Shown here one piece after another: positions 1 to 6,415 of a stretch of 10,116 bases of DNA. The translations under genes and the position numbers were made by a program. The notes beneath the pieces are model-generated. The model searched no databases. It was not told where the DNA came from and worked only from the letters and a program-made list of their open reading frames with translations. Source of the stretch: Verrucomicrobiales bacterium (lineage in GTDB: Bacteria > Verrucomicrobiota > Verrucomicrobiia > Limisphaerales > JAFMIX01); contig JAFMIX010000059.1 of assembly GCA_017853785.1 (NCBI GenBank), positions 1 through 10,116 on the forward strand, written 5' to 3'. The first letter of the stretch is position 1. Every line of letters starts with the position of its first letter.

Positions 1-881
1 TCGGCCGGAGTAAATATCTGGGCGTGGCCATTTACCTCGTCACCGTCACGGCCATGGGCTTCGTGATGGTGTATTTTTCCCGTGTGGCTTATGTGACCCT
101 GCCGGAAATCGCGGAAAAAACCATTCCCGCCATTGTCGGCTACGCCGAAAAAAAAGGCGTGGAACTGCCATTCACGGATTTCGCGAGCCTGAAGGCGATG
201 GCGATGAGCGAGGCCAAAGAGGGCATCGCGGAACTGGGTCGCCACCTGCGGAACGCGGTCATGGATTTCGCGCAACTGCTCATCGGCCTCGTCGCGGCGG
301 TCAGCCTCTTTCTTAACGCACGTTGGGGCGCGGAGCATGACCCGCAGACGGCGCGGGACAGCCTTTATGCGGTGGTGGTGCGGGAGTTGAGCCTGCGGGG
401 ATTGACGTTTTACCGCAGCTTCGCCCGCGTCATCGGAGCGCAGATCATCATCTCCATCATCAACACCGCCCTGACCAGCGTGTTCCTGATCTGGAACGGC
501 TTTGCCTATGCGACGGTGCTGATCGTGGCCACTTTTTTATGCGGCCTCCTGCCCATCATCGGCAACATCATCAGCAACACCCTCATCGTCGGCGTGGCGT
601 TCGCGCTTCCGGAGGAAGGTCCGCGCATGGCGTTGTTGGCGCTCATTTTCCTCGTGGTCATCCACAAGCTGGAATATTTCCTGAACAGCAAGATCATCGG
701 CGACCGCATCAAGAATCCCATGTGGCTCACGCTGATCGCCATCGTCCTCGGCGAACGGCTCATGGGCATCTCCGGGATGATTCTCGCTCCGGTGGTGCTG
801 CACTACATCAAGGTGGAAGCCTCGCGCAACAAATCTTCCGAAGCGCTCAACGACCTGCCCAATGGCAGCGACCCCGCGTGA
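1..881 (+). CDS. AI-2E family transporter (permease), 5'-truncated
   Basis: Polytopic inner-membrane protein of the AI-2E/PerM family (PF01594). Characterised members export small molecules such as autoinducer-2 or act in Na+/H+ exchange, so the substrate here cannot be named. The reading frame is open from base 3 (Gly-Arg-Ser-Lys-Tyr-Leu before a GTG at 24), and the first visible residues already form a transmembrane helix, so the true start lies left of the window; family members are usually about 350 residues and some 292 are visible. Hydrophobic segments follow in the family order: one at the edge, a soluble loop with FTDFASLKAMA, a helix at FAQLLIGLVAAVSLFL, a cluster of three around GAQIIISIINTAL and the LLPIIGN signature, then LALIFLVVIHKLEYFL and the conserved C-terminal block NSKIIGDRIKNPMWLTL with GISGMILAPVV. 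mnmA follows 67 nt downstream on the same strand. The GTG at 24 should not be taken as the start. Confidence 0.85.
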   Translation, partial: GRSKYLGVAIYLVTVTAMGFVMVYFSRVAYVTLPEIAEKTIPAIVGYAEKKGVELPFTDFASLKAMAMSEAKEGIAELGRHLRNAVMDFAQLLIGLVAAVSLFLNARWGAEHDPQTARDSLYAVVVRELSLRGLTFYRSFARVIGAQIIISIINTALTSVFLIWNGFAYATVLIVATFLCGLLPIIGNIISNTLIVGVAFALPEEGPRMALLALIFLVVIHKLEYFLNSKIIGDRIKNPMWLTLIAIVLGERLMGISGMILAPVVLHYIKVEASRNKSSEALNDLPNGSDPA

Positions 882-912
882 GCGAAATGGGCAACTCGGC
901 TGTGGTGCGACC

Positions 913-940
913 TTGCCGCCGCCGGATTTCCGGTTACACT
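913..940 (+). promoter_or_regulatory. candidate promoter of mnmA
   Basis: TTGCCG (913-918), a 16-nt spacer and TACACT (935-940) resemble a sigma70-type promoter with a weak -35 box. Only eight bases separate the -10-like hexamer from the GTG start of mnmA, which would place the transcription start at or next to the start codon. No Shine-Dalgarno sequence is present. Assigned by eye only. Confidence 0.3.
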
Positions 941-948
941 GACCCGCT

Positions 949-2034
949 GTGACCGATTCAGTCAAAACGCGCATCATCTGCGGCATGAGCGGCGGAGTGG
1001 ATTCCTCCGCTACGGCCGCGCTGTTGCTGGAGCAGGGCTACGATGTCATCGGCATCACGCTCAAGCTCTGGCCGCAGGACTGTGTAAATCGTGCCGAGGA
1101 CAAATGCTGCGGCCCTCAAGCCGTCACCGACGCCCGCGCCGTCTGCCACCAGCTCGGCATCCCGTATTACCTCATCGACGAGTCGGCGGAATTCCAGAAG
1201 CACGTCATCCAATACTTCGCCGATGAATACAAGGCCGGCCGCACGCCGAACCCGTGCGTGATGTGCAACCAGAACCTCAAGTTCGGCCGGCTCATCGACC
1301 GCGCCGACCAACTCGGCGCCCAGCTGATCGCCACCGGCCATTTCGCGCGGGTGGAAAAGAGCGCGGACGGATCACGCTACCTGCTCAAGCGCGGCAAGGA
1401 TTTGCGGAAAGACCAGAGCTATTTCCTCTTTTCGCTGCGGCAGGACCAGCTCGCCCGCGCCATCTTTCCGCTCGGCGAAAAGACCAAGAGTGACACCCGC
1501 GAAGTGGCGCGCCATTGCAACCTCAAGACCGCCGACAAGGAGGAGAGCATGGAAATCTGCTTCGTGCCGGACAACAACTACGGCGGCTTCCTCCAGCAGG
1601 CCGGCCTTGCACAGAAGCATCGCGGCGAGATTGTGGACGTGCGCGGGCACGTTCTCGGCCACCACGACGGCATCGAGTTCTACACCATCGGCCAACGCAA
1701 GGGCCTTGGCATCACGACGCCGAAGCCGGTGTATGTCGTGGAGTTGGACGCGGAGAACAACCGCGTCGTCGTCGGCGACGACTCCGCGCTTGACCGCGAT
1801 GAGTTCATCGCTGACCGCTGCAATTGGCATCCCTTTGACAAACTGACTGCACCCATCGCAGTCACGGCGAAGATCCGCTACAACCATCCCGGTGCGCCTG
1901 CGACTGTCATGCCGCTCGATGGCAATCGCGTGAAAGTGAAGCTCCATGCGCCTGCCCGCGCCATCACGCCGGGTCAGGCGGCGGTGTTTTATCAGGATGA
2001 CCTCGTGATCGGCGGCGGGTGGATTGCAAGGTAG
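949..2034 (+). CDS. mnmA: tRNA-specific 2-thiouridylase MnmA
   Basis: Cytoplasmic enzyme that adenylates C2 of the wobble uridine (U34) in tRNA-Lys, tRNA-Glu and tRNA-Gln and replaces the oxygen with sulfur, giving s2U34. The 361 residues match the family length (E. coli 368). The PP-loop SGGVDSS is at residues 14-20. The catalytic cysteine pair is present: Cys103 in NPCVMC and Cys204 in MEICFV. KDQSYFLFSL, GIEFYTIGQRKGLG and the C-terminal beta-barrel ending GQAAVFYQDDLVIGGGWI are all typical. The GTG start at 949 is nearly forced: an in-frame TGA lies at 940-942, and the next in-frame ATG (codon 13) falls just before the PP-loop. There is no visible Shine-Dalgarno site, but a -10-like box sits 8 nt upstream. 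The TAG stop is inside a palindrome shared with the convergent aminotransferase gene. No sulfur-relay gene is recognisable nearby. Confidence 0.97.
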   Translation: MTDSVKTRIICGMSGGVDSSATAALLLEQGYDVIGITLKLWPQDCVNRAEDKCCGPQAVTDARAVCHQLGIPYYLIDESAEFQKHVIQYFADEYKAGRTPNPCVMCNQNLKFGRLIDRADQLGAQLIATGHFARVEKSADGSRYLLKRGKDLRKDQSYFLFSLRQDQLARAIFPLGEKTKSDTREVARHCNLKTADKEESMEICFVPDNNYGGFLQQAGLAQKHRGEIVDVRGHVLGHHDGIEFYTIGQRKGLGITTPKPVYVVELDAENNRVVVGDDSALDRDEFIADRCNWHPFDKLTAPIAVTAKIRYNHPGAPATVMPLDGNRVKVKLHAPARAITPGQAAVFYQDDLVIGGGWIAR

Positions 2035-2062
2035 GGACGGATCGCCGAGCCGTCCCTGCCTT
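2028..2062. terminator. palindrome between convergent genes, possible bidirectional terminator
   Basis: Left arm AAGGTAGGGACGG (2028-2040) pairs with CCGTCCCTGCCTT (2050-2062) over 13 positions, 12 Watson-Crick plus one T/G. After one A/G mismatch, two more pairs (TC with GA) close a 3-nt GCC loop. It contains the mnmA stop (2032-2034) and touches the stop of the aminotransferase gene (2062-2064). There is no T-tract on either side, so it is not a classic intrinsic terminator. It may block read-through from both genes, or it may be one copy of a dispersed palindromic repeat; no second copy was seen in this window. Confidence 0.55.
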
Positions 2063-3213
2063 CACAAGATTTCTAAGACCCGCTCCAGCTCCGCATCTGT
2101 GTTGTAGCAGTGCGGCGAGAGGCGGATGTATTTCTGGCCTTTGCGGTCGGCGCGCAGGTGCGTGGCGATCTTCGCGGCAACAAGTTTCTCAAGTAGCGCG
2201 GGCAGGTCGGTGTCTGGCTTGAAGCAGGTGACGATGCCGCTGGCATTTTCCGGCGCGATGTCGGCGTTCAACACGGTGTAACCTTTGGCCTGCAACGCGG
2301 GCACGAGCAGGGCGCGCTTGCGCAGCAGTTCACGGGCGATGTTTTCCACGCCGATTTCCTGGAGCAATTCCAGCGCGGCGTTCAGGCCCACGAGGCCGAG
2401 GAGGTTGTGCGTGCCGGCTTCGTAGCGTTTCGCGCCGCTGCGGAAGGTGATACTTTCCTGCGCGACAAAGTCGGGGCAACGGACGTTGTGCCAGCCGTGG
2501 ACGACGGGCTTGATGTAGTCCTGCACGGCCTTGCGGACGTAGAGCACGCCCGCGCCGCACGGGCCCAACAGCCATTTGTGCGCGTCGGCGGCGAGCATAT
2601 CCACATTCTCGACCGTGGTGGGAAATGCACCGAGGGTCTGGATGGCGTCGAGGCAGAAAAGGATTCGCCGCTTCCGCAGTTCCGCGCCGATGGCGTTGTG
2701 GTCAATGCGGTAGCCGCTGATGAAATGACACGACGCGAGCGCGACGAGGCGGGTCTGTTCGTCCACTTGCCCGAGGACATCGCGGGGGCGGATGACGCCG
2801 AGCGTGCGGATGTTGAGCAGGCGCACTTCGATGCCTTTTTCGGCGAGCGCCATCCAGGGATAGACGTTGGAGGGATAGTCGTCGTGGTAGACGAGGATGT
2901 TGTCGCCGCGGCGGAAGGTGAGGCCGGCGGCAACGTAGCTCAAGGCGAGCGAGGTCGGGCCGACGAGCGCGACTTCGTCTGGCTGGCAGTTGATGAGCTT
3001 GGCGGTGAGTTCGCGGCTGGTATGCAGGGTTTTTTCCAGCGCGGCGATTTCCTGGTCGCCGGTGGCGGCGGTAGCGGTGTAGTCGGCGATGGCGCTGACG
3101 ACGCGCTGGGGCAGGGGGCAGACGCCGGCGTGGCCGAGAAAGATGCGGTGCTGCGTCACGGGAAATTCGCGGCGGCGCAGGTCTTCGTTCGAGAGGAGTT
3201 CGGCCAACGTCAT
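2062..3213 (-). CDS. PLP-dependent class V aminotransferase
   Basis: Fold-type I pyridoxal-phosphate enzyme of the class V aminotransferase/cysteine desulfurase superfamily (PF00266), 383 residues, cytoplasmic, reaction unknown. The PLP-binding lysine is Lys213 in ADAHKWLLGPCGAG. Asp189 in CLDAIQTLGAF should contact the pyridine nitrogen, and GPTSLALSY (85-93) fits the phosphate-binding turn. The C-terminus IRLSPHCYNTDAELERVL is the usual ending of the isopenicillin-N-epimerase-like/selenocysteine-lyase-like branch. Where SufS-type desulfurases carry the catalytic-cysteine loop (HHC), this protein has HLRADRKG. Cys369 instead aligns with an aromatic position of the final SPHFYNT-type motif, so persulfide chemistry is not supported. 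The ATG start is preceded by a -10-like TCTAAT 8 nt upstream and no Shine-Dalgarno site. It lies 91 nt behind the F-domain gene, separated by a long inverted repeat, and is probably its own transcription unit. Confidence 0.88.
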   Translation of the reverse strand: MTLAELLSNEDLRRREFPVTQHRIFLGHAGVCPLPQRVVSAIADYTATAATGDQEIAALEKTLHTSRELTAKLINCQPDEVALVGPTSLALSYVAAGLTFRRGDNILVYHDDYPSNVYPWMALAEKGIEVRLLNIRTLGVIRPRDVLGQVDEQTRLVALASCHFISGYRIDHNAIGAELRKRRILFCLDAIQTLGAFPTTVENVDMLAADAHKWLLGPCGAGVLYVRKAVQDYIKPVVHGWHNVRCPDFVAQESITFRSGAKRYEAGTHNLLGLVGLNAALELLQEIGVENIARELLRKRALLVPALQAKGYTVLNADIAPENASGIVTCFKPDTDLPALLEKLVAAKIATHLRADRKGQKYIRLSPHCYNTDAELERVLEIL

Positions 3214-3221
3214 GCGGGGAA

Positions 3222-3251
3222 ATTAGACGACGCGGTGGATTTGAACAACAA
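3222..3251 (-). promoter_or_regulatory. candidate promoter of the class V aminotransferase gene
   Basis: On the minus strand TTGTTG (3246-3251), an 18-nt spacer and TCTAAT (3222-3227, five of six matches to TATAAT) stand eight bases before the ATG at 3213. The -35-like box lies in one arm of the inverted repeat at 3245-3305. The spacing predicts a transcript starting at or near the start codon. By-eye assignment. Confidence 0.3.
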
Positions 3252-3305
3252 AGGAACCAAGAAACAAATGGGCGGGCCGGTTTTGTTCCTTGGTTACTTT
3301 GTTGT
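3245..3305. repeat. long AT-rich inverted repeat with internal octamer periodicity
   Basis: The 24-nt arm 3245-3268 pairs with 3282-3305 at 22 of 24 positions (mismatches 3254/3296 and 3262/3288), around a GC-rich loop of about 13 nt. Beyond it, TTG at 3241-3243 can pair with CAA at 3306-3308 across a one-base bulge. The arms are built from degenerate octamers: ACAACAAA, GGAACCAA, GAAACAAA on the left and TTTGTTCC, TTGGTTAC, TTTGTTGT on the right. The repeat overlaps the stop codon of the F-domain gene (3305-3307), so it could stabilise or end that transcript. There is no T-run typical of an intrinsic terminator. It fills most of the space before the aminotransferase gene. Confidence 0.7.
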
Positions 3306-4327
3306 CAAATGCCGTCCATGATTTTGTTCAGTTCGTTGTAGTAGCCGAGATAGAATTGAATCACGAACCACGCGATGGCGAGCAGGACGATGAAATAGAT
3401 GACCTTAGGCGTGAGATGGGCGAGGGTTTGCAGCTTGCGCGCGCCTTCCTCGCTGTAATAGCGGCGTAATGAGCCGAGCGCCTCGTCCAGTCGGCCGCTG
3501 ACTTCGCCGGTGGTGTAAAGGTTCGTGAAGGCGTCGGGGAAATGCGGGGTGTCGCGGAGGATTTCGGCGGGCGTGCGGCGGGCGGCGAATTGCGGTTGCC
3601 AACCGGTCACGATGCGGCGCAGCGCGGGCGAACCGCTGGCATTCGCGGCGAGCGTCCAGGCTTCGATGATGTTCACGCCAGCGCTGATGAGGGCTTCGAG
3701 CGCGGTGGTGAGCCGGGCGAGGGCGAGGTAATGCCGCGCCGTGCCGAGCAACGGGGTGTAGCGGAGCGAGGTTTCGATGGTCGCGCGCCAGGTTTCCCCG
3801 TGCCGGCTTTGCAGGGCGTAAATCAGCAGCGCGGTGACGCCGTAGAGCGGCGCGAGCGCGAGCCCGGCTTTGACGAACAGCCACACGAGCGTGCCGTCGA
3901 AATTCATTCCGGCCTTGGCGAAGGGCAGCACGATCATGAATACGAACACCGCGAAATGCACCAGCCCGACGGGGTAGAGGAGTTGCGAGATCAACTGCTT
4001 GGCCATGCGGGCGCGTTCGGCGTAGTAATCGGCGAGGCTGCGGAAACAAGTGTCCAGCTTGCCGCTGGTTTCGCCGGCTTGGAGCAGGGCGAGGTCGAAG
4101 TCCGGCAGCCAGCCGCCGGTGTTGGCGGCGGCCTGCGTGAAGGTGCGGCCCGCCGCGATTCCCGCGAGGATGCGGCGGATCGGTTCGCGGTAGGAGCGGG
4201 CGGGCGGATTGCGCTGGAGTTGGTCGAGGGCGCGGATAAGGCCGATGCCGGCGGCCGTCAACTGAGCGAGCTGTTGATAAAGCTCAGAGCGATGAACGAG
4301 TTGGCCGGCAGTGACGATGAGCGGCAT
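3305..4327 (-). CDS. type II secretion system F-domain protein (GspF/PilC-like)
   Basis: Inner-membrane platform-type protein with two T2SSF domains (PF00482), as in GspF of type II secretion and PilC of type IV pili, which couple the cytoplasmic ATPase to pseudopilus or pilus assembly. The first half holds LAQLTAAGIGLIRAL (20-34) and FDLALLQAGETSGKLD (77-92). The second repeats the pattern with LARLTTALEALISAGVNI (203-220) and FTNLYTTGEVSGRLDEAL (267-284). Membrane helices are likely at about 116-136, 148-171 and 306-327. At 340 residues it is shorter than typical GspF/PilC (about 400), mainly because the N-terminal cytoplasmic extension is missing. No ATPase, pilin or secretin gene is nearby; it stands 50 nt behind accC as an apparent operon passenger. 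The ATG has no clear ribosome binding site. A specialised or divergent role is possible. Confidence 0.82.
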   Translation of the reverse strand: MPLIVTAGQLVHRSELYQQLAQLTAAGIGLIRALDQLQRNPPARSYREPIRRILAGIAAGRTFTQAAANTGGWLPDFDLALLQAGETSGKLDTCFRSLADYYAERARMAKQLISQLLYPVGLVHFAVFVFMIVLPFAKAGMNFDGTLVWLFVKAGLALAPLYGVTALLIYALQSRHGETWRATIETSLRYTPLLGTARHYLALARLTTALEALISAGVNIIEAWTLAANASGSPALRRIVTGWQPQFAARRTPAEILRDTPHFPDAFTNLYTTGEVSGRLDEALGSLRRYYSEEGARKLQTLAHLTPKVIYFIVLLAIAWFVIQFYLGYYNELNKIMDGI

Positions 4328-4377
4328 GACGGCTCAAGCAAAGCCGCACCGCCCGCAAAGCTCAATGCAATTCCGCG

Positions 4378-5760
4378 TCAGGCTTTTTCTTCGATAAACT
4401 CGCGGCGGGCGCCGCTGAGGAGTTGTTCGACGAAGTTGGTGGAGTAGACGCCGCGGCGGAAGTTGGGGTCTTGCAGGATGGCCTGCTGGAAGGACATGGT
4501 GGTCTTGACGCCGGTGAGCATGTATTCGTTCAGGGCGCGGCTCATGCGGTCGAGGGCTTCGCGGCGGTCTTTGCCGTAGGTGACGAGCTTGCCGATCATG
4601 GAGTCGTAGGTGGGAGGCACGGTGTAGCCGGCATAGGCGTGGGTGTCCACGCGCACGCCGTGCCCGCCGGGCTGGTAATACATCTCGATCCGACCGGGGC
4701 TGGGGCGGAAGTCGTCAAAGGGATTCTCGGCGTTGACGCGGCATTCGATGGCGTGGCCGGTGAATTTGATGTCGCCCTGGCGGTGACGAAGAGGTTCGCC
4801 CATGGCGATCTCAATCTGGTAGCGGACGAGGTCCACGCCGGTGACTTCTTCGGTGATGGGGTGCTCGACCTGGATGCGCTTGTTAACTTCGAGGAAGTAG
4901 TAATTGCCGGCGTCGTCCACGATGAATTCCACGGTGCCGGCGTTGGTGTAGTTGGCAAGTTCGGCGATGCGGATGGCGGCCTTGCCCATCTTCTCGCGGA
5001 GCTTGGGGTATTTGTTGGCGATGAGCGGGGAGGGGGTTTCCTCGATGAGCTTCTGGTTGCGGCGCTGGATGGAGCAGTCGCGTTCGCCGAGGTGGATGAT
5101 ATTGCCCTTGCCGTCGCCGAGAATCTGGAACTCGATGTGGTGGGGGTTCTCGATGAATTTCTCGATGTAAACGCCGGAGTTGCCGAAGCATTTCTCGGCT
5201 TCGGTGCGCGCGGTGTGAAAGCCTTTGACGAGGGAGATGTCGTTGTGGGCGATGCGCATCCCGCGTCCGCCGCCGCCGGCGACGGCTTTGATCATGACGG
5301 GGTAGCCGATGCGTTTGGCGATGGCGAGGGCGTCTTTTTCGTTCTCAACAATGCCTTCGGAGCCGGGCGGGATGGGGACGCCGGCTTTTTTGGCGAGGGC
5401 GCGGCTGACGGCTTTGTCCTCAAGGGCGCTCATGGCTCGGGCGCTTGGGCCGATGAAGCGGATGTTGCAGCTTTCGCAAACTTCGGCGAAGTGGGCGTTT
5501 TCGGAGAGGAAGCCGTAACCGGGATGGATGGCGTCCACATCGGCGATCTCTGCGGCGCTGATGATGCGGTCGATGCGGAGGTAGCTTTCGCTGGCGGCAG
5601 CTTTACCGATGCAGATGGCTTCGTCGGCCATCTGGACGTGCATGGAATTGGCATCCACCTCGGAATAGACGGCGACAGTGCGGATGTTGAGCTCCTTGCA
5701 GGCGCGAATGATACGCACGGCAATTTCGCCGCGGTTGGCTACGAGAATTTTTTCGAACAT
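4378..5760 (-). CDS. accC: acetyl-CoA carboxylase, biotin carboxylase subunit
   Basis: ATP-grasp enzyme that carboxylates the biotin on AccB with bicarbonate and ATP, the first half-reaction of acetyl-CoA carboxylase in fatty acid synthesis. It has 460 residues, against 449 in E. coli. The N-terminal biotin-carboxylase domain starts FEKILVANRGEIAVRIIRA. Equivalents of the E. coli active-site residues are Lys116, Lys158, the glycine loop GGGGRGMR (162-169), His208, Lys237, Glu278, Glu291, Asn293 and Arg295. The C-terminal domain has GHAIECRVNAENP (335-347). One unusual point is EVNKRIQVEHP (291-301), where most relatives have Thr, Pro or Ala instead of Lys294. It follows accB by 52 nt on the same strand and is probably co-transcribed. 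The ATG is chosen because the family N-terminus begins exactly there. No clear Shine-Dalgarno site precedes it. Confidence 0.98.
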   Translation of the reverse strand: MFEKILVANRGEIAVRIIRACKELNIRTVAVYSEVDANSMHVQMADEAICIGKAAASESYLRIDRIISAAEIADVDAIHPGYGFLSENAHFAEVCESCNIRFIGPSARAMSALEDKAVSRALAKKAGVPIPPGSEGIVENEKDALAIAKRIGYPVMIKAVAGGGGRGMRIAHNDISLVKGFHTARTEAEKCFGNSGVYIEKFIENPHHIEFQILGDGKGNIIHLGERDCSIQRRNQKLIEETPSPLIANKYPKLREKMGKAAIRIAELANYTNAGTVEFIVDDAGNYYFLEVNKRIQVEHPITEEVTGVDLVRYQIEIAMGEPLRHRQGDIKFTGHAIECRVNAENPFDDFRPSPGRIEMYYQPGGHGVRVDTHAYAGYTVPPTYDSMIGKLVTYGKDRREALDRMSRALNEYMLTGVKTTMSFQQAILQDPNFRRGVYSTNFVEQLLSGARREFIEEKA

Positions 5761-5780
5761 GGGTGTGTAAGGCTGCGCAA

Positions 5781-5802
5781 CCGGACGCCGGAGGCGCGCC
5801 GG
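5781..5802. other. small GC-rich hairpin in the accB-accC spacer
   Basis: CCGGACGCC (5781-5789) and GGCGCGCCGG (5793-5802) form two four-pair helices separated by a small internal loop, closed by GGA. It lies in the 52-nt gap between accB and accC on the transcribed strand. It might tune accC translation or protect mRNA ends. There is no T-tract, so termination is unlikely, and chance folding in GC-rich DNA cannot be excluded. Confidence 0.25.
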
Positions 5803-5812
5803 GGTTAAAGCC

Positions 5813-6292
5813 TCAAGTCGGACGGACCTTGAAGAGCGGTTGACCGAATTCTACGGGTTTGCCGTTTTCCATCAGGACTTGGGTGATCACGCCACGGACT
5901 TCGGCTTTGATTTCGTTCATGACTTTCATCGCTTCGATGATGCAGACGACGGTGTCCGGCCCGACTTCCGCGCCGACCTCGACGTAGGCGGCGGATTCCG
6001 GCGAGGGGGAACGGTAAAATGTGCCGATCATCGGGGATTTCACATCTAATTCGTTTGAAGCGGTCGCCGGGGCAGGTATGCCAGAGGGGGTTGGTGAGGC
6101 GGGGGCGGCAATTACTGCCGGAGCGGGGGTGTAGGTCAGAACCGGGGCTTCCTCGTATTGCACCGCGCCGCCGTTGCCGCCGCCCATGCCGCGTTTGAGG
6201 CGGATTTTGAAATCCTGTTTTTCCAGTTCGAACTCCGAAACGGAGTTTTTCTTCATCAAATCGATGATGGCTTTTATGTCTTTTAGGTCCAC
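5813..6292 (-). CDS. accB: acetyl-CoA carboxylase, biotin carboxyl carrier protein
   Basis: Carrier subunit of acetyl-CoA carboxylase; its biotin shuttles carboxylate from AccC to the carboxyltransferase. It has 159 residues (E. coli 156). An N-terminal helical segment (1-34, with DLKDIKAIIDLMKKNSVSEF) is followed by a Gly- then Pro/Ala-rich flexible linker (about 36-80) and the biotinyl domain (about 83-158). The biotin-accepting residue is Lys123 in EAMKVMN. The thumb segment SPMIGTFYRSPSPES (86-100) of bacterial BCCPs is present. The start is a GTG with a good Shine-Dalgarno GGGAG (6301-6305) eight bases upstream; the protein N-terminus from this start matches the family. It has its own candidate promoter and a roughly 115-nt leader containing inverted repeats, in the 215-nt gap after aroQ. 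Confidence 0.97.
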   Translation of the reverse strand: MDLKDIKAIIDLMKKNSVSEFELEKQDFKIRLKRGMGGGNGGAVQYEEAPVLTYTPAPAVIAAPASPTPSGIPAPATASNELDVKSPMIGTFYRSPSPESAAYVEVGAEVGPDTVVCIIEAMKVMNEIKAEVRGVITQVLMENGKPVEFGQPLFKVRPT

Positions 6293-6300
6293 AGTGGTTG

Positions 6301-6305
6301 CTCCC
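6301..6305 (-). promoter_or_regulatory. ribosome binding site of accB
   Basis: GGGAG on the minus strand, eight bases before the GTG at 6292, decides the choice of that start. It is the clearest Shine-Dalgarno sequence in the window; most other genes here show none. Confidence 0.6.
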
Positions 6306-6334
6306 GGTTAAATTTTGAGTGTTTGTTGGCGGTA

Positions 6335-6358
6335 TGCTTAACTGCCGTTGATTAAGCA
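6335..6358 (-). promoter_or_regulatory. leader hairpin upstream of accB
   Basis: TGCTTAA (6335-6341) and TTAAGCA (6352-6358) are perfect 7-bp inverted repeats around a 10-nt loop, inside the predicted accB 5' leader. An alternative, weaker fold pairs 6328-6333 with 6341-6346 (five of six pairs on the transcribed strand) and uses part of the same bases, so the two are mutually exclusive. Such competition could control accBC expression, but no known riboswitch family was recognised. Confidence 0.35.
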
Positions 6359-6397
6359 AAAAAGCAGCAGACGGATTCGACTCTACTCATCGCATTA

Positions 6398-6415
6398 TCT
6401 CGATTGCGGTCGAGA
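6398..6415. promoter_or_regulatory. palindrome overlapping the accB -10 region, operator-like
   Basis: TCTCGA (6398-6403) and TCGAGA (6410-6415) are perfect 6-bp inverted repeats spaced by six bases. They overlap the -10 hexamer and the predicted transcription start of accB, where a dimeric repressor would act. No regulator gene lies nearby and the motif is not one I recognise. Confidence 0.35.

Noticed and set aside
24..26. GTG at 24 as the start of the AI-2E family gene
   Set aside because: The frame is open upstream to the window edge and the first membrane helix is already under way, so the gene is truncated by the window.
2407..3321. Long plus-strand frame opposite the aminotransferase (and a similar one at 3542-4447 opposite the F-domain gene)
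   Set aside because: Both mirror the codon pattern of real genes on the other strand and give no plausible protein.
4330..4346. CGGCT-N7-AGCCG stem just before the F-domain gene start
   Set aside because: A five-pair stem is expected by chance in such GC-rich DNA, and no sequence around it suggests function.
4423..5808. A 461-codon open frame on the plus strand antisense to accC
   Set aside because: It is a GC-bias shadow: its protein is a low-complexity run of Gly, Val, Asp and Ala with no family motif, while the opposite strand encodes unmistakable AccC.
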